64,000 nucleotides of DNA from Geovibrio thiophilus (lineage in GTDB: Bacteria; Chrysiogenota; Deferribacteres; Deferribacterales; Geovibrionaceae). Position 1 is the first letter of the stretch. Every line of letters starts with the position of its first letter. A model generated the notes under the pieces. It saw nothing but the letters and a program-made list of their open reading frames with translations. It had not been told where the DNA came from and made no database searches. Below, one piece after another: positions 9,638-17,930 of the stretch. The position numbers and the translations under genes are program-made. The stretch lies in the NCBI RefSeq assembly GCF_004087915.1, contig NZ_CP035108.1, positions 930,001 to 994,000 on the forward strand, read 5' to 3'.

Positions 9638-9691
9638 CTTCTTATCAGTCCAATATCCTGTAAACTACTTATGAATATTATTATATGCTTC

Positions 9692-9706
9692 TGGCACCCT
9701 ATTTGC
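9692..9706 (+). promoter_or_regulatory. Sigma-54 (-24/-12) promoter
   Basis: TGGCAC (9692-9697), five bases, then TTGC (9703-9706) match the sigma-54 consensus TGGCAC-N5-TTGC exactly. Transcription would start near 9718, about 45 bp before the first gene of the second molybdoenzyme operon. Confidence 0.85.
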
Positions 9707-9762
9707 GTCAATAGACGGCAGCATGATAAAAATTTTAAAAAAATATGTATGGAAGGTGTTTC

Positions 9763-10323
9763 ATGAAGTCTGCCCACGCTCTGGAAGCTCAGTTATCGAA
9801 AACAGAAATAATTATCGAAAGAATCCGGCTTGAGCATGCCTACGGAAGAATCCTATGCGGGCTTCTTAAGTTTGCTGAAACCGAACGCACCTTTAACGAA
9901 CTTATTCAGTATATAAATACCGCTGCGGAAAATACCTATCTCCTTCAACCCCCATCAGTAATTATTTCATGGCTGATCAGCACGGAAGCCATCCGCGCAG
10001 AAAACAGCAGTACTGAAAACGAGCGCTGGCGTACATCGGCAGAAGGATGCGCAGCGCTGGAAGCACTCGGATACACACAGAATGCCGGCATAATTTCAAA
10101 TGAACCTGAATTCAAGGAAATTTATATAAAAATTCTTCGGTTTTGTTTCACCCCCAGAACAAGGGACGAGATCGAGGATATGTTGGAAACACCGCTCAGA
10201 GACTGTTCTGTTCAGCCCGGTTACTTTATCAGTAACTTGGAGGAGACCGGCAGTCTTGAGTGGAGAGGAAAATGGACAACTGCTGAAAATGTGAAGAATA
10301 ATCCTGAGCTTTCAGATTATTAA
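9763..10323 (+). CDS. Small protein with two winged-helix-like repeats, unknown function
   Basis: 186 residues; I do not recognise the family. Two similar halves can be seen: residues about 24-95 (ILCGLLKFAETERTFNELI ... SVIISWLISTEAIR) and about 125-178 (ILRFCFTPRTRDEIEDML ... GYFISNLEETGSLEWRG). Each reads like a small winged helix ending in a beta wing and a Trp-Arg/Trp-Thr strand. No signal peptide or membrane segment. It is the first gene after the sigma-54 promoter, 50 bp before the catalytic subunit, so a regulatory or assembly role for this enzyme is plausible. The ATG at 9763 follows GGAAGG. Confidence 0.6.
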   Translation: MKSAHALEAQLSKTEIIIERIRLEHAYGRILCGLLKFAETERTFNELIQYINTAAENTYLLQPPSVIISWLISTEAIRAENSSTENERWRTSAEGCAALEALGYTQNAGIISNEPEFKEIYIKILRFCFTPRTRDEIEDMLETPLRDCSVQPGYFISNLEETGSLEWRGKWTTAENVKNNPELSDY

Positions 10324-10373
10324 CCGCTTTGGCTTTGTTGTACTTTTATTAATTCTATTAAGGAGTAATACGT

Positions 10374-13067
10374 ATGAAGCTGCTTAATGTCAGTAGACGA
10401 GACTTCATCAAGGCAACTATTGTTGCAGGAACCGCAGTATCCGTCAGTTCGATTACAAACACAGGTTTTGTTACATCAGCTGCCCACGCTGCGGAGGATT
10501 CGGGAACAAAGATTATCAGAACAAACTGCCGTAACTGCACCGCTGACTGCGGTGTTCTTGCCCACGTTAAAGACGGAAGAGTAATCAAGCTTGAGGGAGA
10601 CCCCGAATTTGAAAGAAGCGCAGGGGCACTTTGCCCTAAAGCTCTTGCGGGTATTCAGGCTCTTTACAATCCTAACCGCCTTAAATACCCGATGGAGAGG
10701 GTCGGAGCCAGAGGCGAAAACAAATGGAGACGCGTATCATGGGAAGAGGCTATTGATAAAATAGCGCGCAAGCTTATGGAAATACGCGCAAAATACGGTG
10801 CTGAATCCGTATTCGCGTCAACTGGCGGCGGCGGAAACCCCAACTTTTTCACCACGTGCAGGGTCTGCAACGTTTTCGGAACCCCGAACTGGTTTGAACC
10901 CGGAGCCGCTCAGTGTTATATGCCCAGAACGCTCATATACGGGCTTGTTTACGGCGGCGGCTTCTCTGGAGGCAATACCAGTTACGGCGATAACAATAAC
11001 GTTGAAACTTTCTTTTACGAAGAAGGCAAAACCAAATGTGTCGTCCTGTGGGCGGCAGCTCCGTCATTCAGCGGACCCTCACAGGCGGGGCGCATCCTCA
11101 CCGAACTGAGAGTCAGAGGCGTAAAAACAGTTGTCGTAGACCCCCGTTTTACGTCCGATGCTTCTAAAGCCGATGTATGGCTTCCGCTGAGACCCGGAAC
11201 AGACGTTGCTCTTTCTCTTTCATGGATAAGATATATTCTTGCAAACAATCTTTATGACAAAGAATTTGTCATGAAATGGACTAACCTGCCATATCTTGTC
11301 GATACTAAAACAAAGATGTTTCTGAAAGAAAGTGATGTGAAAAAGAATGGCAGGAAGGATGTTTACGTAGTCTGGGACAAAAAGTCCAACTCCGCGAAAG
11401 CAATTGAATATCCTTGGGACGATAAACTTTCTCCGGCTCTTGAGGGAGCATACAAAGTCAATAATGCGGAATGCAAAACCGGATTCCAATTATTGAAAGA
11501 AAGAGCTGAACCGTGGACTCTGGAAAAAGCTGCGGAAACCTGTTGGCTGAGAAAGCAGGATATTGAAAAAGCAATCAATATTTACGCAAAAAACACTCCG
11601 GGCGTTCTGGGTCATGGTGTGGCAACCGATCAGTTCCCCAACTCAACTCAGGCTGCGCACGGAACGGCTATTCTCAACATGCTCCTCGGTAATGTGGAAA
11701 AACCGGGCGCAGGTCTTCAGCGGTTTGATGATAAAGGAGTAGCGGGAGACGGCGGCTTTAAAGTCAAAACATCTCCGTTGGTCGGATTTCTGCCGGAAAA
11801 ACAGCTCAGGAAGCGTCTGGGCGGAATGGAATACAAAGGCATGCTGCATTGGTGGATTGCCAAGCCCACCAGTATTCTGGACGCCATGGAAACCGGCAAG
11901 CCGTACAAGCTTAAAGCATGGCTTGAGCGTTCGGGGAATAAACTGGGGACAGTGGCAAACTCGGGAAGATGGGTTAAAGCACTTCATAATCTGGACATGA
12001 TTGTTCATGCTTACATGTATCCGACATCATTTTCCGCGTATGCTGACTACCTTATTCCGCTCAATGAGTGGCTGGAAACCGACTTCATAGTTGACTCATT
12101 CAACAGGATGTACGCTCGCAGAGCCGTTACGCATCTGTTTGAGACAGCAAACGAAATGTGGTACTACGCCAGACTCATCAAACGAATGGGCGAACTTGGT
12201 CACGAAAACTGCAAAAGAGCCTTTGATCCCAAAGAAACCGCTCCTGAAATTCCTTTCCAAGATACATGGGAAAAACAGCTTGATGCTTGGTGCAAAGCCG
12301 GTTTCAACATGACATGGAAAGAGTATACTCAAAAAGTGCCTTTCGAGTTTGCCCCCATGAATGAATGGAGGAAACATTATGTTTATTTACAGAAAGATCC
12401 TGTCACAGGAAAGCCTGCGGGCTTTAACACGCCTTCCAAAAAAGCAGAGCTGTATCTTGAGAGCCTCATAACGCTTGGCAGAACCGGTCAGCCTTTTTCT
12501 CCCTATGCTCTTCCTCCCGCTTCGCATGACTATGATCCGCTTCCTTTTTATATGGAGCCGTCTGAAAATCCGAAAAGCGCAATGGCAAAAGACTTTCCTC
12601 TCGTTATGACAAACGGAAGGCTCCCCTACTGGCATCACCTTACCCTTCGCAATATTCCGTATCTCAGAGAGATCCAGCCTGTAGCTGAAATATGGGTTAA
12701 CCCTGATGACGCGGTTAAATACGGCGTAAAACAGTCGGACTGGGTATGGGTGGAATCGCTGAGAGGTAAAATCAACGCAAAAGCTCTCCTGACAGAAGGC
12801 ATACCTAAGGGAGTTGTCTACATGGAGCGTTTCTGGAACCCCGAAACCCTGGGGACTAAAACAAACGGTTTCAGAGAGATGAATGTAAACATACTCAGCA
12901 AGGAGACTGAGCCCTTCAATGAGGTTGTGGGTACATATACGCTCAGAGGCTATCAGGTAAAAATTTACAAGGCTGACGGTGCCCCGAAGGGCGTTTGGAC
13001 AAAAGCTAAAGAGTTTGAGCCTTGGATGCCGAAAGCATCTGAACCTACAAAGATAGTGGAGCTTTAA
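10374..13067 (+). CDS. Tat-exported molybdopterin oxidoreductase, second catalytic subunit
   Basis: 897 residues. The Tat signal is SRRDFIKATIVAGTA. The iron-sulfur motif is NCRNCTADCG, closed by GALCPKALAG. The metal-ligand region PGAAQCYMPRTLIYG contains a Cys. TNGRLPYWHHL and the C-terminal domain (VWVESLRGKINAKALL) belong to the molybdopterin-guanine-dinucleotide-binding part. It diverges strongly from the 905-residue enzyme at the left, so it is not a recent duplicate. The operon supplies a ferredoxin, a chaperone and two kinds of quinol-linked membrane module, pointing to a periplasmic terminal reductase or quinone-reducing dehydrogenase. The substrate cannot be named. Confidence 0.83.
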   Translation: MKLLNVSRRDFIKATIVAGTAVSVSSITNTGFVTSAAHAAEDSGTKIIRTNCRNCTADCGVLAHVKDGRVIKLEGDPEFERSAGALCPKALAGIQALYNPNRLKYPMERVGARGENKWRRVSWEEAIDKIARKLMEIRAKYGAESVFASTGGGGNPNFFTTCRVCNVFGTPNWFEPGAAQCYMPRTLIYGLVYGGGFSGGNTSYGDNNNVETFFYEEGKTKCVVLWAAAPSFSGPSQAGRILTELRVRGVKTVVVDPRFTSDASKADVWLPLRPGTDVALSLSWIRYILANNLYDKEFVMKWTNLPYLVDTKTKMFLKESDVKKNGRKDVYVVWDKKSNSAKAIEYPWDDKLSPALEGAYKVNNAECKTGFQLLKERAEPWTLEKAAETCWLRKQDIEKAINIYAKNTPGVLGHGVATDQFPNSTQAAHGTAILNMLLGNVEKPGAGLQRFDDKGVAGDGGFKVKTSPLVGFLPEKQLRKRLGGMEYKGMLHWWIAKPTSILDAMETGKPYKLKAWLERSGNKLGTVANSGRWVKALHNLDMIVHAYMYPTSFSAYADYLIPLNEWLETDFIVDSFNRMYARRAVTHLFETANEMWYYARLIKRMGELGHENCKRAFDPKETAPEIPFQDTWEKQLDAWCKAGFNMTWKEYTQKVPFEFAPMNEWRKHYVYLQKDPVTGKPAGFNTPSKKAELYLESLITLGRTGQPFSPYALPPASHDYDPLPFYMEPSENPKSAMAKDFPLVMTNGRLPYWHHLTLRNIPYLREIQPVAEIWVNPDDAVKYGVKQSDWVWVESLRGKINAKALLTEGIPKGVVYMERFWNPETLGTKTNGFREMNVNILSKETEPFNEVVGTYTLRGYQVKIYKADGAPKGVWTKAKEFEPWMPKASEPTKIVEL

Positions 13068-13068
13068 G

Positions 13069-13674
13069 ATGAAGAAGAAAACCTTGGTAATAGATCTTGA
13101 CCGCTGCATGGGCTGCTATTCATGTGAGATCTCATGCAAAAACGAAAACCTCATTGATCTCGGTGTTTACTACAACAAAGTGCAGACGATGGGACCCTCC
13201 GGCAAGTTTCCCGATCTGGAAATGTATTATCTGCCGACAGTCTGTCAGTCGTGCAAAAACGCTCCATGTGTTGAAGTGTGCCCTACGGGAGCATCTCACA
13301 TCAATGATGACGGCGTAATCCTTGTGGATAAAGCAAAATGTATCGGCTGTCTCGCCTGCATGTCTGCATGCCCGTACGGCGCGCGTTCGTTTAATATCTC
13401 AACCGGAGTCGTGGAGAAATGCACACTATGCGATCACCTTAAAGCTCCTGACAAGCCAGCCTGTGTGAAAGCGTGCTGCGCCAGAGCACGTTTTGTCGGA
13501 GATATTGAAGACCCTGAGAGTGATGTATCAAAAGCAATCAAGGCAGCCGGACCGGAAAATGTTCATAGCCTGCCGGATTCGGGCAACGCGCCGACTGTGA
13601 GATACATTCTGCACAACAAGACAGCCAAATGGATTAACAAGCCGGAATGGAAATTTTTCCCTGATGCCGACTGA
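13069..13674 (+). CDS. Four-cluster ferredoxin subunit of second molybdoenzyme
   Basis: 201 residues with four cysteine groups: CMGCYSCEISCKNEN, CQSCKNAPCVEVCPTGA, CIGCLACMSACPYGAR and CTLC...CVKACC. It is closely similar in layout to the ferredoxin subunit of the first operon. It begins one base after the catalytic gene stops, with GGAG of the preceding codons serving as ribosome-binding site. It should carry electrons between the catalytic subunit and the membrane anchor. Confidence 0.9.
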   Translation: MKKKTLVIDLDRCMGCYSCEISCKNENLIDLGVYYNKVQTMGPSGKFPDLEMYYLPTVCQSCKNAPCVEVCPTGASHINDDGVILVDKAKCIGCLACMSACPYGARSFNISTGVVEKCTLCDHLKAPDKPACVKACCARARFVGDIEDPESDVSKAIKAAGPENVHSLPDSGNAPTVRYILHNKTAKWINKPEWKFFPDAD

Positions 13675-13689
13675 ATTTAAAAACTGTAA

Positions 13690-13711
13690 GGACAGCCCTG
13701 AGGGGCTGTCC
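13690..13711 (+). other. Intercistronic hairpin
   Basis: GGACAGCCC (13690-13698) and GGGCTGTCC (13703-13711) form a perfect 9-bp stem with a 4-base loop. No T-run follows, so an mRNA-stabilising or attenuating role is more likely than termination. A hairpin stands at the same place, between ferredoxin and chaperone genes, in the first operon. Confidence 0.6.
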
Positions 13712-13738
13712 GCCGCTATATGAGCAACGGAGCCGGAA

Positions 13739-14419
13739 ATGAGCAACACAGCAGAATATACGGATATTTCAATCAACAGAAGCAATATGTTCAGCTTTTT
13801 GGCACGGCTTTACAAGGTTGAAGCTGATGAAAGCCTGATAAAAAGCATAATAGAACTTCCCGAGATGGAGGAAGGGACTGCTGAATTTATTGAAGGAATA
13901 AAAGCAATGAAAAGCTGCCTGACAGGAAGCCGCACTGACATTGTAACAGAGCTTGCAGTGGATTATGCGTGCGTTTTTCTGGGTGCCGGAAAAGCGGAAA
14001 CCGAGCTTAGTGCCTATCCTTATCAGTCGGTCTATACCAGTCCGAAAAAATTACTGATGCAGGATGCCAGAGATAAGGTTCTTGCTGTTTACCGTAAGTT
14101 CGGATTGGACAGGTCGGAAAGATATAACGAACCGGAGGATCATATTTTCTTTGAACTTGAGTTTATGAGTGAGCTTTGCAAAAGGCTTTACGAAAGCGAG
14201 ATCAAAAAAGAGCACGCAGAATCCTTATCACTGCTTAAGGCTCAGAAAGCATTTATTACAGAGCATCTGTTAAAATGGGTTCCGGCTTTTTGCAGAGACG
14301 TGGAAAAAATAGCCGCAACCGGTTTTTACAAAGGAGCTGCAAAAGTTACATCTGCGTATCTTCATATGGATCTGGCTGTCACGGAAGAACTTATATCTGA
14401 CTGCACAGCGGGCAGGTAG
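13739..14419 (+). CDS. TorD-family chaperone of second molybdoenzyme
   Basis: 226 residues, helical. It shows the family's features: NMFSFLARLYKVEAD near the N-terminus, VDYACVFLGAG, YPYQSVYTSPKKLLMQ (the Y/E-motif region), PEDHIFFELEFMSELC and a C-terminal WVPAFCRDVEK. It should hold the 897-residue precursor for cofactor loading. GGAG lies 6 bases before the ATG. Confidence 0.85.
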   Translation: MSNTAEYTDISINRSNMFSFLARLYKVEADESLIKSIIELPEMEEGTAEFIEGIKAMKSCLTGSRTDIVTELAVDYACVFLGAGKAETELSAYPYQSVYTSPKKLLMQDARDKVLAVYRKFGLDRSERYNEPEDHIFFELEFMSELCKRLYESEIKKEHAESLSLLKAQKAFITEHLLKWVPAFCRDVEKIAATGFYKGAAKVTSAYLHMDLAVTEELISDCTAGR

Positions 14420-14423
14420 TGTC

Positions 14424-15218
14424 ATGCTGACAAAATGGAATATGACATTCTTCCTTTTTTTCGGACTGATCGGCGCGGCGCTGCTGCTGGGAAATGCCTT
14501 AAGATCATTACAGTCCGAAAAGCTGAACCGTATCTTTGTCTTTGCTGCCGCAGTCGCCTCAGTCATTTGCCTTACAGTGCTGGCTCTTACGATAAGCAGC
14601 CCGCTGAAGCTGCTGAATATTCTGGGGCATCCCTCTTCCGGACTCAGCAGCGCGGTAATAACCGATATTCTGCTTATCCCTGCGGCTTTTGTACTTCTGA
14701 GGAAAACAGAAAAAGGAAAAACGGCGGAAATCCTTATCGCCGCTGTTTCTGTGGTGTGTATTTACTGTTTTTCCCGGGTTTACATGGTTGTAACCCGTCC
14801 GGCTCTTAACAGTGTTACGGTTTTTGCGATGCTTTTTCTCCAGTGTCTGCTTGCGGCACTATTTTTTTCGGAACAGTACAAAAGAGAGAAGCTGTTCAGA
14901 ACAATATATCTTGCCGCAATATCCGCATACGGAGTCGTGTCCGCTGTTTTCCTGTTTCGCATAGGCTTTCTCGCCGTGCCTGACAGGGTGCTCCAGCTTC
15001 AAAGACTTTTTCAGGGAGATCTTGCTTTTCTTTTCTGGTTCACGGCAGCAGCAACATTTTTTGTGCCGGCGGGATTTATTTTATTCTCAGGCTTTCTGCG
15101 AACAGACTACAAGCGGTTTGTAATTATAAGCTGCTTAACGGGTCTCTTCGCGCTGAGCATGCTCATCAACCAGATGCCTGTGGTTTCCAGAGGCGTTGAC
15201 GGAAGATTCTTCTATTAG
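14424..15218 (+). CDS. DmsC-like membrane anchor subunit
   Basis: 264 residues with about eight hydrophobic helices and few long loops, matching the length and layout of DmsC-family quinol-interacting anchors. Visible features include FFLFFGLIGAALLLGNALR at the N-terminus, SRVYMVVTRPALNS in the middle and the late helix FLFWFTAAATFFVPAGF. It would link the periplasmic A and B subunits to the membrane quinone pool. It starts 5 bp after the chaperone stop. Confidence 0.75.
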   Translation: MLTKWNMTFFLFFGLIGAALLLGNALRSLQSEKLNRIFVFAAAVASVICLTVLALTISSPLKLLNILGHPSSGLSSAVITDILLIPAAFVLLRKTEKGKTAEILIAAVSVVCIYCFSRVYMVVTRPALNSVTVFAMLFLQCLLAALFFSEQYKREKLFRTIYLAAISAYGVVSAVFLFRIGFLAVPDRVLQLQRLFQGDLAFLFWFTAAATFFVPAGFILFSGFLRTDYKRFVIISCLTGLFALSMLINQMPVVSRGVDGRFFY

Positions 15219-15232
15219 AAAAAGGTTTGCTG

Positions 15233-15823
15233 ATGAAATTTTCAAGAAGGGGCTTTGTGAGCTTGCTCATTATAGCGCTCATGTCCGTAAAGAAAACATT
15301 TGCCGGCGAAGCGGGAGGGGTTCTTCTCCGACCTCCCGGCGCCGTAGCGGAGGATGAGTTTCTCGCAAGGTGCAACAGGTGCCAGAAGTGTGTTCAGGTT
15401 TGTCCCACAAGGGTGATTCTGCCGGCGTCTATCAAGTACGGGATTGTGAAGATGAACACTCCTTATGTTTCTTTTAAGAGATCCTACTGCAACTCCTGTC
15501 TCAAATGTTCCGAAGAATGTCCCACAGGAGCGCTCAGACCTGTCACGAAGGAAACGCTTAATATAGGCTTGGCGGTCATTGTGGAAAAAGACTGCGTGGC
15601 GTGGGATTTTACCGGATGCACTGTGTGTGTTGATAAATGCCCCCTCAAGGCAATTGAGCTGGACGGAAGCAAAAGACCGGTAGTGATAGGGGATAAATGC
15701 AACGGATGCGGTATATGCGAAGTTGCCTGTCCGGCTCCCTCCCTACGTTCCCACATAAGGGGCAAGGGAATAATAGTCAGAAACAGAGCTGAGGAAAAGA
15801 TTTCAGGAGGCTCTGTTGAGTAA
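15233..15823 (+). CDS. NapG/MauM-like periplasmic ferredoxin
   Basis: About 196 residues. The N-terminus SRRGFVSLLIIALMS resembles a Tat-type signal or anchor. Four cysteine motifs follow: CNRCQKCVQVCPT, CNSCLKCSEECPTGA, CTVCVDKCPLKA and CNGCGICEVACPAP, as in NapG. Paired with the NapH-like protein downstream it would form a quinol-oxidising or electron-relay module in addition to the DmsC-like anchor. I chose the ATG at 15233 because AAGG is 7 bases upstream; a TTG at 15227 is too close to it. Confidence 0.82.
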   Translation: MKFSRRGFVSLLIIALMSVKKTFAGEAGGVLLRPPGAVAEDEFLARCNRCQKCVQVCPTRVILPASIKYGIVKMNTPYVSFKRSYCNSCLKCSEECPTGALRPVTKETLNIGLAVIVEKDCVAWDFTGCTVCVDKCPLKAIELDGSKRPVVIGDKCNGCGICEVACPAPSLRSHIRGKGIIVRNRAEEKISGGSVE

Positions 15824-16622
15824 GATCAGACTTTCAGAAATAAGAAAATATGTTCTGTACGGCGGAACTGCGTTGATACTGACCGGAACCGCAGTGTCTT
15901 ACGGCGTAGGAACCTATTGTTCCGTGTGTCCCGTGGGTTTTCTGCAAATAACAGCAGCGTCCGGAACGGTACCGGTCAAAATGATTCCCGCAGTTTTTAT
16001 CGGTGTATTTGCTGTATACCTGCTGGGGCGTTTCTTCTGTTCATGGCTCTGTACTACAACGCTGTTGCGCACGGTCTCCGGTACAGAAAACAAATGCCGC
16101 AAATGCGGAACAGCGGAATCCGGATATAAAGGACTGATGCCGTATTTTGTTCTGGCTGCGGCGCTTATTTTCTCATTTATATTAGGGTTTCCCGTTTTCT
16201 GCCTCGTGTGTCCGGTTGGTCTGTTTTTCGGAGTTGTATATGCGTTTTTCAGGCTGTTTGTGGTTATGGAACCGAGCTGGAATCTTATTATCTTTCCGGC
16301 GATCATTTTTTCAGAAATTTTCATTCTCAAGAAATGGTGTTACTTCATATGCCCTATCTCCGCAATGTTTACGCTTATCTCCAAAATTCCCGGTATCAAG
16401 TTCAGACCAAAAGTTAATCAGGATACTTGTCAGCTCTCGGAAGGAATCCCATGCAGCATATGCAGGGGAGTATGCCCCGAAGGGGAGGAAGTATTAACTG
16501 ATGAAAAAGAGATGACAGAACACTGTACAAACTGCATGGCTTGTAAAGACGCATGCCCCACTGATTCGATTGTACCCGGAATTTATATTTCCGGACCAAT
16601 GAGAAAAAGTGTCAAAAAGTAG
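15816..16622 (+). CDS. NapH-like membrane ferredoxin
   Basis: 268 residues with four to five membrane helices. It has two CxxxCP motifs of the NapH/CcoG/NosR type (CSVCPVG and CLVCPVG), a third CPIS at the last helix, and a C-terminal two-cluster ferredoxin domain (CSICRGVCPEG, CTNCMACKDACPTD). It starts with TTG after AGGAGG and overlaps the NapG-like gene by 8 bases, so the two are translationally coupled. It likely oxidises menaquinol and passes electrons to the NapG-like protein. Confidence 0.85.
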   Translation: MSKIRLSEIRKYVLYGGTALILTGTAVSYGVGTYCSVCPVGFLQITAASGTVPVKMIPAVFIGVFAVYLLGRFFCSWLCTTTLLRTVSGTENKCRKCGTAESGYKGLMPYFVLAAALIFSFILGFPVFCLVCPVGLFFGVVYAFFRLFVVMEPSWNLIIFPAIIFSEIFILKKWCYFICPISAMFTLISKIPGIKFRPKVNQDTCQLSEGIPCSICRGVCPEGEEVLTDEKEMTEHCTNCMACKDACPTDSIVPGIYISGPMRKSVKK

Positions 16623-16675
16623 CTGAAAGCAGCTTGAGGCATAGAGCCTCAAAATAAATAAGAGGAGTTTTTATT

Positions 16676-17584
16676 ATGAAAAAGCAATTGGACTTCAAAG
16701 GTCTGTCCGTCTGTCAGTTCGTCATTGTTATGATGTTCATGTTCTGCCTGACCGGTGCCGCGGTCGCGCAGGATTATCCCTTGGGCTCTGAAGGGCTCAA
16801 AGCGGCGACTCTGCCCGGTCCGGGATTTTACTATGTAATGTATAACCAGTATTACACCGCAGATGACTTGAAGGATGCCGACGGAGACAATATAGACAAC
16901 GGCTTTAAAGCCAGAATATTCGGCATGGCACATCGTTTTGTGTTTGTTACAAATAAAAAGATTTTAGGCGCAGATTACGGAATGAACCTGATCGTGCCTA
17001 CAGTCAATCTCAATGTTGAGATAAGTGATTTCGGTGTTGATGAATCTGAGACAGGTGTGGGTGACATTACAATTGAGCCTTTTGTGCTTGCATGGCACAA
17101 ACCCAGATACGACGCTCTGTTGGCGGCGGCTGTCTATCTGCCCACGGGTGATTATGATGAAAAAAGAGGAGCGAACATAGGCAGCGACCATTACACGTTT
17201 CAGGTTTCAGGCGGCTACACTCTCTACCTTGACTCCGAAAGGCTCTGGCATCTTGGATTTATATCCAGATATGAAAAACATCTGGAAAACAGAGCGACAG
17301 ATGTCACCTTCGGAGACGATATTGACATTGACTACGGATTCGGCAGACAGATCGGTCTGTGGGATTTAGGCATTTCCGGATATGCGCACTGGCAGATTAC
17401 GGAAGATAAAGGAAATGACAAAACGACAGAAGAGAAAGACCGTGTATTTGCGCTGGGACCTGAAGTTCAGTACACTATTCCTGCGGTAAAAGGGCAGGTT
17501 GTGCTGAAGTATTATAAAGAATTCGGAGCGCGCGATACCAAAGAGGGTGATGCCTTCTGGCTTAAACTAATTAAAGCATTCTAG
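16676..17584 (+). CDS. Outer-membrane protein of the SphA/MetA phenol-degradation family
   Basis: 302 residues with a signal peptide (MFMFCLTGAAVAQ). The mature part begins GPGFYYVMYNQYYTADDLKDADGD and shows the family's repeated strands, with PTGDYDEKRGANIG, GYTLYLD and YTIPAVKGQVVLKYYKEFGA. It closely resembles the protein at 24355-25254, so the genome uses this barrel with two different redox systems. Family members are proposed to transport hydrophobic compounds across the outer membrane; the cargo is unknown. It closes the sigma-54 operon. Confidence 0.75.
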   Translation: MKKQLDFKGLSVCQFVIVMMFMFCLTGAAVAQDYPLGSEGLKAATLPGPGFYYVMYNQYYTADDLKDADGDNIDNGFKARIFGMAHRFVFVTNKKILGADYGMNLIVPTVNLNVEISDFGVDESETGVGDITIEPFVLAWHKPRYDALLAAAVYLPTGDYDEKRGANIGSDHYTFQVSGGYTLYLDSERLWHLGFISRYEKHLENRATDVTFGDDIDIDYGFGRQIGLWDLGISGYAHWQITEDKGNDKTTEEKDRVFALGPEVQYTIPAVKGQVVLKYYKEFGARDTKEGDAFWLKLIKAF

Positions 17585-17610
17585 ATTCCTCCTGCGTGCT
17601 GTTAAAGATT

Positions 17611-17641
17611 GCTGAGAGAGCGCCGCTCTCTCAGCTTTTTT
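17611..17641 (+). terminator. Rho-independent terminator of sigma-54 operon
   Basis: GCTGAGAGAG (17611-17620) and CTCTCTCAGC (17626-17635) form a perfect 10-bp stem followed by six T residues. It ends the second molybdoenzyme operon. Confidence 0.9.
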
Positions 17642-17669
17642 CAAATAACTGGTTCATATACGGATGCTT

Positions 17670-17801
17670 TTATCTTTCAAAAAAAACTTCGCTCATTTGC
17701 TTTATGTCACGAAAAAGAGGGTTGCCGAAGAGCCGTCTATATTCTCTCCTGAAATGTGACGGACTTGCGTAGCCGAGCACGACACGGTTTGCACCCAGAG
17801 C
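17670..17801 (-). pseudogene. Remnant of an AraC-family regulator (C-terminus)
   Basis: Read on the minus strand this stretch encodes GYASPSHFRREYRRLFGNP followed by about 16 more residues and a TAA. That is the second HTH of AraC/XylS regulators (consensus GYxSxSHFxRxFRRxFGxxP). The sequence upstream (LGANRVV) has already lost the helix pattern and no start or N-terminal domain remains. It is the end of a deleted gene overlapping a leader-like region on the other strand. Confidence 0.7.
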
Positions 17802-17900
17802 GGGTGTTAGGTAAATCCATCCACCTCGATTAGGTGAAAAAGCCTATAACATCACGGGAATCCTGCCGATTGAAACCGCAACCCGCCGACTGTAGTATAA
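17781..17900 (+). promoter_or_regulatory. Cobalamin-riboswitch-like leader, possibly incomplete
   Basis: CGGGAATCC near 17854 and CCCGCCGACTGTAG near 17882 match the conserved core of cobalamin riboswitches (GGGAA ... CCCGCCACTGTA). Upstream are small hairpins: CACCC/GGGTG, CACCT/AGGTG, and GTTA...TAAC enclosing the latter. I cannot find the downstream B12 box, so the aptamer may be truncated or divergent. It lies 30 bp before the MFS transporter gene. Confidence 0.4.
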
Positions 17901-17930
17901 AATCTAATTTATTTATAGCCGGTGTAAACG

